Below are positions 48,147 to 56,862 of a stretch of 64,000 nt of DNA, in pieces. The position numbers and the translations under genes are program-made. Under the pieces are notes generated by a model. It did no database searches and was not told the origin of the DNA. It worked only from the letters and a program-made list of their open reading frames with translations. The stretch lies in the NCBI RefSeq assembly GCF_030317115.1, contig NZ_JASZYF010000001.1:1054001-1118000 (forward strand), read 5' to 3'. This DNA is from Variovorax gracilis (lineage in GTDB: Bacteria; Pseudomonadota; Gammaproteobacteria; Burkholderiales; Burkholderiaceae_C). Positions within the stretch are counted from its first letter, which is position 1. Every line of letters starts with the position of its first letter.

Positions 48147-48805
48147 CAGCTTCCTTTGTTTTTGGCTGCGGGCGTTGCGTCGCCGACAGCGCTGTAGCCG
48201 GCGTAGGTGCCGGGGGTCGGGCGCCGGGTGGTGAGCTTGCGCAGAAGTTCGCCCTCCTCGCGCTGGATCAGTTGGACGTCGGTCTGGCCGCGCAGCTTGC
48301 GCACGACCGCCTTGCCGCTCGCCGGAATGAAGCACACGCGGCGCGCATGCTGGCCGCGCAGGTCCTGCGCCGCGACGCTGATGCGCTCGGCGTTCAGGTA
48401 GCGCAGCACGAAGTCGGCATTGCGGTCGCCGATGTTGAGCGTGGTCATGTTCGCCAGCACCGCAGCACCGCCGAAGACCTTGGCCTGCAGCCGCTCGCGG
48501 CGCGCGCCGGATCGGATCATCTCGCGCACCAGCACGTCCATCGCGTAGGCGCCGTAGCGCATCGATTCGGTCTGGTCGCGCGCGACGGCATCGCCGTCCT
48601 CGGGCAGCATGAAGTGGTTCATGCCCGCGACGCCGTTGTCGATGTCGACGATGCAGGCGGCGACGCACGAGCCCAGCACAGTGGTCAGCACCGTGTCCGT
48701 CGTCGTCACGAAATACTCCGACGGCAGCAGCTTGACCGCCATGCTGCCCACGTCGCGGTCGAAGTAGTGATGGCTCGCTACCGACCCCGGCACCGCTGCG
48801 TTCAT
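48143..48805 (-). CDS. cheD: Chemoreceptor glutamine deamidase CheD
   Basis: 220 residues from the ATG at 48805 (GGAAGG upstream). The catalytic Cys and His lie in [10 protein letters not shown] and GMNHFMLPE near residues 48-72, and the conserved [10 protein letters not shown] follows. CheD deamidates receptor glutamines. It is longer than the usual 160 because of N- and C-terminal tails; the tail after residue 195 ([17 protein letters not shown]) is low-complexity. Four-base overlaps with cheR and cheB show tight coupling. Confidence 0.94.
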   Translation of the reverse strand: MNAAVPGSVASHHYFDRDVGSMAVKLLPSEYFVTTTDTVLTTVLGSCVAACIVDIDNGVAGMNHFMLPEDGDAVARDQTESMRYGAYAMDVLVREMIRSGARRERLQAKVFGGAAVLANMTTLNIGDRNADFVLRYLNAERISVAAQDLRGQHARRVCFIPASGKAVVRKLRGQTDVQLIQREEGELLRKLTTRRPTPGTYAGYSAVGDATPAAKNKGSW

Positions 48806-49668
48806 GTCGAAACCTTCCCCGGGCTTCGAGACAGCTCGTACACCGTGTGGCCAAGCGGCTTGAAGGTCTGGTTGACGAGGGACGCGTTCTCGGAGTGGCC
48901 TGCAAACAGCAGCCCGTTGGGCTTGAGCAGCGGGGCGAAGCGGTCCAGCACCTTCTTCTGCGTCGGCTTGTCGAAATAGATCATGACGTTGCGGCAGAAG
49001 ATGGCATCCACGGGCTCCTTGACCGACCACGAGGGGTCGAGCAGGTTGAGCCGCGAGAACTTCACCATGGCCGCGACCTCGGGCCGGATGCGCACCTTGC
49101 CGGCATTGCAGCCCGTGCCCTTGTTGAAGAAGCGCCGCAGGCGATCGGCGGAAAGACGTCCGACCTGCTCCGCGGTGAACACGCCGGCCGATGCCTTGGC
49201 GAGCACCGCCGTATCGATGTCGGTCGCGATGATCCTGGCGGAACTCGCGCGATCGCCGAGCGCCTCGATCAGGGTGATCGCGATCGAATAGGGCTCCTCG
49301 CCCGTCGACGCCGCCGCGCACCAGATGGTGACCGGCTGCTGCGCCTTGCGCACGTGCTCGGCCAGCACCGGAAAATGATGCGCTTCGCGGAAGAACGAGG
49401 TCAGGTTGGTCGTGAGCGAATTGATGAACGACTGCCATTCATCTCCGTCCTGCCGCGATTCCAGGAGTTCGAGGTAGGTCGAGAACTCCGGCAGCCGCAA
49501 CTCGCGCAGGCGGCGCGACAGCCGGCTGTACACCATCTGGCGCTTCTGCTCGCCGAGGGCGATGCCGGCACGGCGATGGATGAGCGTACGGATCTTCGAG
49601 AAATCGCTGTCGGTGAAGAGGAATTCGGTGTTCACGGCCAAGGTCGGTGCATGGCTTTCAATGTACAT
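48802..49668 (-). CDS. cheR: Chemotaxis receptor methyltransferase CheR
   Basis: 288 residues from the ATG at 49668. The N-terminal helical domain includes [20 protein letters not shown]. The SAM-dependent methyltransferase domain has [18 protein letters not shown] near 120 and [15 protein letters not shown] near 225. It methylates receptor glutamates. Its stop overlaps the cheD ATG (ATGA). An upstream TTG would add 10 residues, but the ATG with AGAGGC before it fits better. Confidence 0.95.
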   Translation of the reverse strand: MYIESHAPTLAVNTEFLFTDSDFSKIRTLIHRRAGIALGEQKRQMVYSRLSRRLRELRLPEFSTYLELLESRQDGDEWQSFINSLTTNLTSFFREAHHFPVLAEHVRKAQQPVTIWCAAASTGEEPYSIAITLIEALGDRASSARIIATDIDTAVLAKASAGVFTAEQVGRLSADRLRRFFNKGTGCNAGKVRIRPEVAAMVKFSRLNLLDPSWSVKEPVDAIFCRNVMIYFDKPTQKKVLDRFAPLLKPNGLLFAGHSENASLVNQTFKPLGHTVYELSRSPGKVST

Positions 49669-49731
49669 AGGGAGCCTCTTTTCCAAAGCTTCGATCAAGG
49701 GGATAAAAGGCTTGCATCTCGCGGTGCTTGC

Positions 49732-51075
49732 TCAGTCGCCGGCATCGACCGCGCTGACTTCATGCGACCAGACCATGGCCGAGAGATGCGCGGCATTCAC
49801 CTGCTCGGCGCTGACGAACAGCGCTTCGGCGAGACGTGCCGCCTGGTCGGTCCCCGTCTCGCAGGCTTCCACCAGCGCGAGGAAGGGTGCATAGACACCC
49901 TGGCGATGCAGGATCGCCTGCTGCACCGATTCGGCGAGCTGCACCTTGGCAAGCACCTCCTGCATGGAGATGCCGAGCAGTTGATCGACGAGCGAGAACA
50001 TGCCGACCACGAAGAGGTTGTCGGCCTCGCTGGAGGGCAGCATGCCGTGCCCCATCAGCTCGACGAAGCGGCCGCGCATGATGGCCTTCTTCATCATGAA
50101 GGGCGAGCTGGCCTTGTTGCTCGTGGCCAGCAGCAGAGACAGCCAGCGGAACAACGGCGAATAGCCCAGCATGGCCACCGCGTGGCGCAGCGAGGTGATC
50201 TCCACGCCCGCGCCGATGGCCGGCGAATTGATGTGGCGCAGCAGGCGGTAGGTCAGCGCGGCGTCGCGCTTGAGCGCCGATTCGATGGAGCGCACGTCCT
50301 CGTTGCGCTGGATCATCTGCATGAGCCGCACGATCAGCATGGACTCGGGCTGCAGGATGTCGACGCCCTGCTCCACGGGTGGCGGCGCATGGCCGCCATC
50401 GACGAACACGTCCACGTAGCGCGCGGCGCAGGCATCGAAGCCTTCCCAGCTGTCCATGCGGGTCGCGATCATCTGCACGGGCGGCTGCTCCGGCCGCCGG
50501 CCATCGCGAACGCTGGCGATGAGATCCCTGCTGCCGCTGCCGACGTCGAAATGCGTGATGACCTCCAGCAACGCCGGGTCCTGCGGCAGCGCCTGCGCAT
50601 TGCACAGCATGAAGCCGAAGCCCTGCTCGCGCAGGAACAGCAGCATCGAGCGCGTGTCCGCGTCCATCAGGTCGTCGAGACCCATGCAAAGCACCACGTT
50701 CTCCGGCGGCAGGGCCTGCAGCTCGCTCTGGAACAGCGCATCGACCGTGACGTCGAGAAACAGCACGAGCCGCCCGAGCCGCCATCCCTTGCTGGAATTG
50801 AGATGCTTGGACACGCACGAGAGCAGTTCCCTGAACTGCGCCGACGCATCGGGCGCCCCATGGGCGCCAGCCTCGCGCCACGCCATCCTGTAGCCCCTGA
50901 CGCGCTTCTGCGCGTCGAGTTGCAGGGCATAGGTCACGAAGCCGCTGGCGCCGCGTGGCTCCAGCGTCTCGCCCGCCGGAGCCCGCGTCTCCATCACCGG
51001 CTCGGTGCGTTCGCCGCGCTCCGTCGGCAAGGGCTCGCCGGCCGGTCCCTGGCGCCTGAAAAAGTCAAACCGCAT
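49732..51075 (-). CDS. EAL-like/HDOD domain signalling protein in the che cluster
   Basis: 447 residues from the ATG at 51075. Residues about 45-235 resemble an EAL phosphodiesterase domain (VTYALQLDAQKRVRGYRMAW, VLFLDVT, YVDVFVDG), but the EAL triad itself and several metal ligands are not seen. It is therefore probably inactive against c-di-GMP. Residues about 245-435 are an HDOD domain (SIESALKRDAALTYRLLRHI, NSPAIGAGVEITSLRHAVAM, LGYSPLFRW). This architecture matches YuxH/CdgJ-type regulators of motility. It occupies the place between cheA and cheR where a cheW or receptor gene is often found. Confidence 0.85.
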   Translation of the reverse strand: MRFDFFRRQGPAGEPLPTERGERTEPVMETRAPAGETLEPRGASGFVTYALQLDAQKRVRGYRMAWREAGAHGAPDASAQFRELLSCVSKHLNSSKGWRLGRLVLFLDVTVDALFQSELQALPPENVVLCMGLDDLMDADTRSMLLFLREQGFGFMLCNAQALPQDPALLEVITHFDVGSGSRDLIASVRDGRRPEQPPVQMIATRMDSWEGFDACAARYVDVFVDGGHAPPPVEQGVDILQPESMLIVRLMQMIQRNEDVRSIESALKRDAALTYRLLRHINSPAIGAGVEITSLRHAVAMLGYSPLFRWLSLLLATSNKASSPFMMKKAIMRGRFVELMGHGMLPSSEADNLFVVGMFSLVDQLLGISMQEVLAKVQLAESVQQAILHRQGVYAPFLALVEACETGTDQAARLAEALFVSAEQVNAAHLSAMVWSHEVSAVDAGD

Positions 51076-51154
51076 TGCAAATGTCTCCGTCTGAAGCTGG
51101 TATCCATCACCCCGTCTCTGCAGGATGTACGGGGCATTGCCTAATGGGAGCCTG

Positions 51155-53197
51155 TCAGGCCGCGATCCGGTCCATCCGCGATGCGCCGGCCAGGGCCGCG
51201 CTGCTCGCCGCCTGCGCGCGCTGGATGCGGGGCATGGCGCCGACGTCGATGATGAAAGCCACGCTGCCATCGCCGAGGATCGTTGCGGCCGAGATGCCCG
51301 GCACCTTGCGGTAGTTGGTCTCCAGGTTCTTCACGACGACCTGGTGCTGGCCGAGCAGCTCGTCGACCAGCAGTGCGAAGCGCGTGTCGTCGGCCTGCAC
51401 GATCACGAGGATGCCTTGCGTCGGGTTGACCTGCGCGCCCGCCACGTCGAACACGCGATGCAGCTCGATCAGCGGCAGGTACTCGCCGCGCACCTTGATG
51501 ACGTGGCCGTCGCTGGTGATCGAATGCAGGTGCTCCGGCAGCGGCTGCAGCGACTCGATCACGTAGCTCAGCGGCAGGATGTAGGCCTCACTGCCGACCT
51601 TGACGGACATGCCGTTGAGGATCGCCAGCGTCAGGGGCAGCACGATGCGGGTCGTGGTGCCATGGCCGCCGCGCGACTGGATCTCCACGTGGCCGCCCAT
51701 CTCCTGGATGTTGCGCTTGACCACGTCCATGCCGACGCCGCGGCCGGAGATGTCGGTGATCTGCTCCGCCGTCGAGAAGCCCGGCGCGAAGATGAGCTGC
51801 CACACCTCGTCGTCCGGCATCGACTCGCTCACGTTGAGGCCCTGCTGCATGGCCTTGGCGAGGATCTTCTCGCGGTTCAGGCCCGCGCCGTCGTCGCTCA
51901 CCTCGATCACGATGTTGCCGCCGTGGTGCTGCGCGGACAGCAGAAGCTGGCCGGTTGCCTCCTTGCCCTTCGCAAGGCGGATGTCCGGTGTTTCGATGCC
52001 GTGGTCGAGGCTGTTGCGCACCAGGTGCGTCAGCGGGTCGACGATGCGTTCGATCAAGCCCTTGTCGAGCTCGGTTTCCTTGCCGAAGGTGTCCAGGCGC
52101 ACCTGCTTTCCGAGCTTGGCGCTGACATCGCGGATCACGCGCGGGAAGCGGCTGAACACATAGTCCATTGGCATCATGCGGATGGACATGACCGACTCCT
52201 GCAGGTCGCGCGCATTGCGCTCCAAATGACCCAGGCCGCTGAGGAAGCGCTCGTACGCCACCGGGTCGAGCATCGTTGCCGCCTGCGTGAGCATGGACTG
52301 GGTGATGACCAGTTCGCCCACCAGGTTGATGAGCTGGTCGACCTTTTCGACGTCGACGCGGATCGAGCTCGATTCCTTCGCGCCCGGCGCCGCGGCTGCG
52401 GCAGGCGATGCGACGGAAGCTTGCGGCCTGCTGGCCGCATCCGCAGGCGCGGCCACCGCGGGCGCGGGCGCCGGCGCGGCGGGCCCGGCCGCGGCTTCGG
52501 CAGGCGTTGCTTGCGCGGATTCGCGCGTGATGTCGATCTGCGACTCGTCGATGACGAAGCAGCACACCGCGATGATCGCGTCCGGGTCGCAGGTCGTCTC
52601 GAGCACCACCGTCAACTGATCGCCGTTGCGCGTGCGCGAGAGGATCTTGCCGAGGTTGCCGAGTTCGTCCGCGAGCAGGTCGCACTCGCTGTCCGACAGG
52701 CGCGAGAAGCGAATCCGCAATGCGCCCTGCCCGCTGGCCGCTGCGGCCACGGGCGCGGGTGCAGCCACCGCCACAGGGGCTGGCGCAGGTGCGGGTGCGG
52801 ATGCGCCGTCGCCGTTCTCGAGCGCGAGTTGTTGAAGCACGGCGCAGATGTGCGCGACTCTTTCAGGCTCGGGCTCTTTGCCAGCCTGGTAAGCAGTGAG
52901 TTGTTCTTGCAAGGCGTCCTTCGTTTCCAAAAAGGCATCGATCATCGGACCGCTCAGGCTCAACTGGCCATGGCGCGCCCGGTCCAAAAGGGTCTCCAGC
53001 AGGTGGGTCGTTTCCGTCAATGCGGTGAAGCCGAAAGTGGCCGCGCCGCCCTTGATCGAATGGGCCGCACGAAAGATGGCATTGAGCTGTTCGCTGTCCG
53101 GCGACTCCACGTCGAGTTCGAGGAGCAATTGCTCCATCTGCGCCAGAAGCTCGATGGCTTCGACAAAGAATGCTTGGGAAAACTGACTGAGGTCCAT
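51155..53197 (-). CDS. cheA: Chemotaxis histidine kinase CheA
   Basis: 680 residues. The HPt domain (1-110) has the phosphorylated His46 in FRAAHSIKGGAATFG. A second small domain near 170-245 (LRIRFSRLSDSECDLLADEL) is a P2-like region with Ala/Pro linkers on both sides. The dimerisation domain and the kinase domain follow, with LVRNSLDHGIE (N box), SDDGAGLNREKIL (G1) and GRGVGMDVVKRNI (G2). The CheW-like regulatory domain forms the end. CheA passes phosphate to CheY and CheB. It starts after motB and is followed by the EAL/HDOD gene. Confidence 0.97.
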   Translation of the reverse strand: MDLSQFSQAFFVEAIELLAQMEQLLLELDVESPDSEQLNAIFRAAHSIKGGAATFGFTALTETTHLLETLLDRARHGQLSLSGPMIDAFLETKDALQEQLTAYQAGKEPEPERVAHICAVLQQLALENGDGASAPAPAPAPVAVAAPAPVAAAASGQGALRIRFSRLSDSECDLLADELGNLGKILSRTRNGDQLTVVLETTCDPDAIIAVCCFVIDESQIDITRESAQATPAEAAAGPAAPAPAPAVAAPADAASRPQASVASPAAAAAPGAKESSSIRVDVEKVDQLINLVGELVITQSMLTQAATMLDPVAYERFLSGLGHLERNARDLQESVMSIRMMPMDYVFSRFPRVIRDVSAKLGKQVRLDTFGKETELDKGLIERIVDPLTHLVRNSLDHGIETPDIRLAKGKEATGQLLLSAQHHGGNIVIEVSDDGAGLNREKILAKAMQQGLNVSESMPDDEVWQLIFAPGFSTAEQITDISGRGVGMDVVKRNIQEMGGHVEIQSRGGHGTTTRIVLPLTLAILNGMSVKVGSEAYILPLSYVIESLQPLPEHLHSITSDGHVIKVRGEYLPLIELHRVFDVAGAQVNPTQGILVIVQADDTRFALLVDELLGQHQVVVKNLETNYRKVPGISAATILGDGSVAFIIDVGAMPRIQRAQAASSAALAGASRMDRIAA

Positions 53198-53216
53198 CTT
53201 CTTGTAGGTCTCGCTG

Positions 53217-54149
53217 TTACTGCGTCGGCGCTGATGACTTGATTGACGTCAGCTTCACGTTGTTGCCGCTGGGTGTTGCGGGTTGCGACGCCCCGATCCG
53301 CGTGGTGGGCGTGGCAGCCGCGCCGCTGTTCTCGCGCTCGATGCGTTCCTGCGTCTGTCGGTTGAGCAGGATGATGCTGATGCGGCGATTGATCGGATTG
53401 CGCGGATCGGCGTTGTCCAGATGCATGCTGTCGGCCAGGCCGACGACGCGCAGCACCTTGGTCTCGGTCATGCCACCCACGATCAGTTCGCGCCGCGATG
53501 CATTCGCACGGTCGGCGGAGAGTTCCCAGTTGCCATACGCCTTGTCACCGTTGGTGTAGACGTGCGCGTCGGTGTGACCCGACAGGGTGATCCTGTTCGG
53601 CAGGTCGTTGAGCGTGGGGCCGAGCTCGCGCAGGATCGCGCGCATGTGCGGCACGACCTTCGCGCTCGCAAGGTCGAACATCGGGCGCTTGTCGCTGTCG
53701 ACGATCTGGAGGCGCAAGCCTTCGGTGGTGATGTCGATCAGGATCTGGGAGCGGAACTGCTTGAAGACCGGGCTGTTCTCGATGAGCGCGTCGAGGCGCT
53801 TCTTCATGTCGGCGAGGCGCGCGGCATCGGCCATCTCTTCGCGTTCGGCCTCGCTCAGCTTCTCTTCGCCTTCGACCTGGATCGGGTCGGGCCCGCCACC
53901 GGGGATCACGCTCGAACTCAGGCTGTTCTTGTCGCCGCCGTGCAGGGCGACCTTCAAGGGCATGCGGAAGTGCTCGGCTATGCCCTCGCGCTGCTTCGGC
54001 GTCGAGATGGACAGGAGCCACATCACGAGGAAGAACGCCATCATGGCCGTCATGAAGTCGGCGTAGGCGATCTTCCAGCCACCGCCATGGTGCCCGCCGC
54101 CCTCTCCGGCGACGCGCTTGACGATGACGCGATGCTTCTCTGCGCTCAT
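53217..54149 (-). CDS. motB: Flagellar stator protein MotB
   Basis: 310 residues. A short N-terminus is followed by one transmembrane helix with the proton-carrying Asp31 (YADFMTAMMAFFLVMWLLS). The periplasmic OmpA-like peptidoglycan-binding domain has ITLSGHTDAHVY near 190 and RRISIILLN near 265. It anchors the stator formed with MotA. The gap to motA is 17 bases. Confidence 0.97.
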   Translation of the reverse strand: MSAEKHRVIVKRVAGEGGGHHGGGWKIAYADFMTAMMAFFLVMWLLSISTPKQREGIAEHFRMPLKVALHGGDKNSLSSSVIPGGGPDPIQVEGEEKLSEAEREEMADAARLADMKKRLDALIENSPVFKQFRSQILIDITTEGLRLQIVDSDKRPMFDLASAKVVPHMRAILRELGPTLNDLPNRITLSGHTDAHVYTNGDKAYGNWELSADRANASRRELIVGGMTETKVLRVVGLADSMHLDNADPRNPINRRISIILLNRQTQERIERENSGAAATPTTRIGASQPATPSGNNVKLTSIKSSAPTQ

Positions 54150-54166
54150 GCTGTCAACCCCGGCGC

Positions 54167-55027
54167 TCAGCGCGCCTTGACTTCCCGAACGTGGTCATCC
54201 AGTTCGGTGAAGGTGGGACGTTCGGTCGAGAAGAGCACCTTGCGGCCGAACTCCACGGCCAGTTGGGGCGCATAGCCATTCAGGCTCGCGAGCAGCGTGA
54301 CCTTGGCGCACTGGTAGACCTTCATGCCCTCTTCCACCTTCTGCTCGATCACGGTGGACAGCGGCGTCACGAAGCCGTAGGCCAGCAGCACGCCCAGGAA
54401 GGTACCGACCATCGCGTGCGCGATCAGCGCGCCCATCTCGGAGGGCGGCAGGTTCGCGGAGCCCAGGGCATGGACCACGCCCATCACCGCCGCCACGATG
54501 CCCAGCGCGGGCAGCGCATCTGCCACGCGCGCGAGGCTGTGCGACGGAATCTCCGCCTCGTGGCGGATGGTCTCGATCTCGTGGTCCATCAGCGCCTCGA
54601 TCTCGAAGGCGTCGGTGTTGCCGCTGATGACGAGGCGCAGGTAGTCGCAGAGGAACTCCATCACGCCGGCGTCCGCCATGATGGTCGGATAGCGGCCGAA
54701 GATCTCGCTCTCGGCCGGGTTCTCGACATCGGACTCCAGCCGCATCATCCCTTCCTTGCGCGCCTTGGCCAGGAGTTCATAGAGAAGTGCGAGCAGGTCC
54801 ATGTAGAGCTGCCGGTTGTGCTTGGACGAGCGCAGCAGGAGCGGCAACTCCTTGATCGTCGCCTTGATGGTCTTGCCGTTGTTCCCCGCGATGAAGGCGC
54901 CCAGCGCAGAGCCTCCGATCATCAGCAACTCGACCGGCTGGAACAGGACGCCGAAATGACCGCCCATGAGGCCATAGCCCCCGAACACGGCACCCACCAC
55001 TACGAGATATCCAACCAGCACGAGCAC
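54167..55027 (-). CDS. motA: Flagellar stator protein MotA
   Basis: 286 residues from a GTG at 55027 with AAGGGGA upstream. Four helices are visible (near 1-22, 33-50, 165-190 and 198-220) with a large cytosolic loop. The segments LVISGNTDAFEIEALMDHEI and DALPALGIVAAVMGVVHALG are typical; the second contains the conserved Pro. MotA and MotB form the proton-driven torque unit. flhC lies 64 bases upstream on the same strand. Confidence 0.97.
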   Translation of the reverse strand: MLVLVGYLVVVGAVFGGYGLMGGHFGVLFQPVELLMIGGSALGAFIAGNNGKTIKATIKELPLLLRSSKHNRQLYMDLLALLYELLAKARKEGMMRLESDVENPAESEIFGRYPTIMADAGVMEFLCDYLRLVISGNTDAFEIEALMDHEIETIRHEAEIPSHSLARVADALPALGIVAAVMGVVHALGSANLPPSEMGALIAHAMVGTFLGVLLAYGFVTPLSTVIEQKVEEGMKVYQCAKVTLLASLNGYAPQLAVEFGRKVLFSTERPTFTELDDHVREVKAR

Positions 55028-55091
55028 GCGAGTCCCCTTTTGCCCTCAGGCGTCAAACAAAAAATTAGCGGATCGAGACAAACTGCCGCCT

Positions 55092-55700
55092 TCAACGAAT
55101 TCCGCTGGCGCCCAGCGCGGAATGCGCGGGAATGGCCGACGGCTGTGCGGGCACCGGGGCCTCGGCTGCTTCGTCGACACGTTTCGGGGCGCGCACCTTG
55201 CCTGCGCGGGAAGGCGGCCGGCACAACACGCACACATAACCGTGCTGGTGGTCGTGGGCGTGAGCGACGAAATGCCCTCCGCAGCGACTGCAAGTGCTCA
55301 GTTGCAGCATGTCGCTGTCGAAAAACCGCACCATCGTGTAGGCGCGCGTGAAATCCAGCACGATTTCGCCGCCATGGGCGGTGATTTGTTCCGAATAGAG
55401 CCGGTAGGCCTTGATCAACGCCTGCAATTCGGGCTCATTGGCCTCGCGCCGCATGAACCGGTACAGGTTGTAGAACATCGACGAATGGATGTTGGCCAGC
55501 CAGGTCATGTACCAGTCGGTCGAGAACGGCAGCAAGCCCTTGGGCGGCGAAACGCCTTTCAATTCCTTGTAGAGGCGGATCAGCCGTTCGCGGCTCAATC
55601 CGACTTCCGCCTCCAGGAATTGCAACCGGGCGCCGAGTTCGATCAATTCCACCGCGAGTTGAACCTGGCGAACCTCTCCCAGAACGCTCTTGACAGTCAT
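55092..55700 (-). CDS. flhC: Flagellar master regulator subunit FlhC
   Basis: 202 residues. Family segments are LAVELIELGARLQFLEAEVG and PKGLLPFSTDWYMTW. The zinc site is a Cys4 cluster, CSRCGGHF followed about 20 residues later by CVLC. FlhC joins FlhD as FlhD4C2 to activate class II flagellar promoters. The start overlaps the flhD stop by 4 bases. The C-terminal 40 residues are a Pro/Ala/Arg tail. Confidence 0.96.
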   Translation of the reverse strand: MTVKSVLGEVRQVQLAVELIELGARLQFLEAEVGLSRERLIRLYKELKGVSPPKGLLPFSTDWYMTWLANIHSSMFYNLYRFMRREANEPELQALIKAYRLYSEQITAHGGEIVLDFTRAYTMVRFFDSDMLQLSTCSRCGGHFVAHAHDHQHGYVCVLCRPPSRAGKVRAPKRVDEAAEAPVPAQPSAIPAHSALGASGIR

Positions 55701-56047
55701 GCCACGGCATCCGCTTCACGGGTCTGGCGCGCCGCCATCAGGATCGACATGTGCGCCTGCTGCAGCGAGGTGTCCTTGCCTTCGCCAAAGACCGCAAACA
55801 TCGGATGGTCCTCCAGGCGGAAGCTGCACAGCAGGAAGTTGGACGTCGCGAGCTTGACGATCTGCGTCAGGGACATGTTGGCCAGGAGATCCGCCAGTTC
55901 GCGGCCGACCCCGAGTCGGTACATCGCCGCGGCGCGGTCCTGCTTGGCCAACTTCTGCGCGAGGAGCATGTAGGCCAGGTTGACGTCGCCGATCTCCTTG
56001 GAGACGTCGCCACTTGCGCCCGCATCACCATTGTTTTCGATTTCCAC
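55697..56047 (-). CDS. flhD: Flagellar master regulator subunit FlhD
   Basis: 116 residues if started at GTG 56047, where GAGG lies 7 bases upstream. An upstream in-frame start at 56086 adds 13 Cys/Phe/Arg-rich residues that look non-native. The core is LAYMLLAQKLAKQDRAAAMY and LGVGRELADLLANMSLTQIV with the family's helix-turn-helix region. FlhD partners FlhC. An AT-rich 500-base region lies upstream, the likely promoter area. Confidence 0.93.
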   Translation of the reverse strand: MEIENNGDAGASGDVSKEIGDVNLAYMLLAQKLAKQDRAAAMYRLGVGRELADLLANMSLTQIVKLATSNFLLCSFRLEDHPMFAVFGEGKDTSLQQAHMSILMAARQTREADAVA

Positions 56048-56544
56048 TCTGAACCTCAATCTAAAAAATGTGCAGTTCCCGCACAAATAAACACTTGAAA
56101 CCGTCTTATGGAATTTATCAGGCCGACTGGCCGAGAATCCACGAAATATGAATTGGCAATTTTAAAAAAGAGCCCCAGCTTTCAATTCAATTACGCTGGC
56201 ACAAGCAATTAATTATTTCATTTGCAATCCGTCTGGACAACCACCCGAATGTGGGGTCGCCGGACAGCAACGAAAGCATTACGCTGTACTCCATCCAATC
56301 AGGTTTGAAGTCTATACACAATTTTTAACAATTGATGCGAGGCCATTTGAGCAGTACCGAAAAGTGAGACTTATCTGACACCGCCCAGCGGACAGTGTGC
56401 AAAGCAATCCAAAATAGTTACATCAAAACAAGCGGCGTCGTTCAATTGCGATGATTTAAAAAGTATTCATCAAGGACTGAGCTAGAAAGCATTCATCTCG
56501 ACGCATTACTCAATGAATAATCATTGATGATGAAACCAAATAGT
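56048..56544. other. AT-rich intergenic region upstream of flhD
   Basis: 497 bases without a supported gene, clearly richer in A and T than anything else in the window. The 3' end of the FlhB-paralogue gene bounds it on one side and flhD on the other. It contains A/T tracts (for example TTTTAAAAAAGAG near 56160), the dyad CAATGA-ATAA-TCATTG at 56511-56526, and two ATTCATC repeats near 56465 and 56491. It very likely holds the flhDC promoter and its regulator sites. I could not choose one convincing -35/-10 pair. Confidence 0.7.
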
Positions 56545-56862
56545 TCATTCCAATGTCGTCGCGTGAAATATTTCATGGGTAGGGCCTTCTGTCCCGGTGC
56601 GGTTTTCCAGCCCGTGGATCCAGGCCAGGACCTCCGCCACCGCGCGGTAGAGCTGGGGCGGGATCTGCTGGTCGAGGTCGACCTGCATCAGCAGCCTGAC
56701 CAGGTCGACGGAGGCATGGACGTAAAGCCCGTTCTGCCTCGCCTCGCGCATGATCGACTCCGCCACGACGCCATAGCCCTTGGCCACCACGACCGGCGCC
56801 CGGTCCTTGTCGGCATGCGACAGCGCGACGGCGCTCTGTCGTTCGTCCATGGGCGTGCTCAC
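56545..56862 (-). CDS. FlhB C-terminal-domain paralogue (EscU/YscU/HrcU-like)
   Basis: 105 residues from a GTG at 56862, preceded by GGGGAG and overlapping the fliK stop (GTGA). An internal ATG at 56850 is an alternative start. APVVVAKGYGVVAESIMREA followed by YVHASVDLVRLLMQVDLDQQ and AVAEVLAWIHGL aligns by eye with the part of FlhB after its NPTH site. NPTH itself and all membrane helices are missing. Such stand-alone proteins (FlhX/FhlB-like) can replace the cleaved FlhB C-domain in some bacteria. Here it is translationally coupled to fliK, the partner of FlhB in export switching. Confidence 0.85.
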   Translation of the reverse strand: MSTPMDERQSAVALSHADKDRAPVVVAKGYGVVAESIMREARQNGLYVHASVDLVRLLMQVDLDQQIPPQLYRAVAEVLAWIHGLENRTGTEGPTHEIFHATTLE

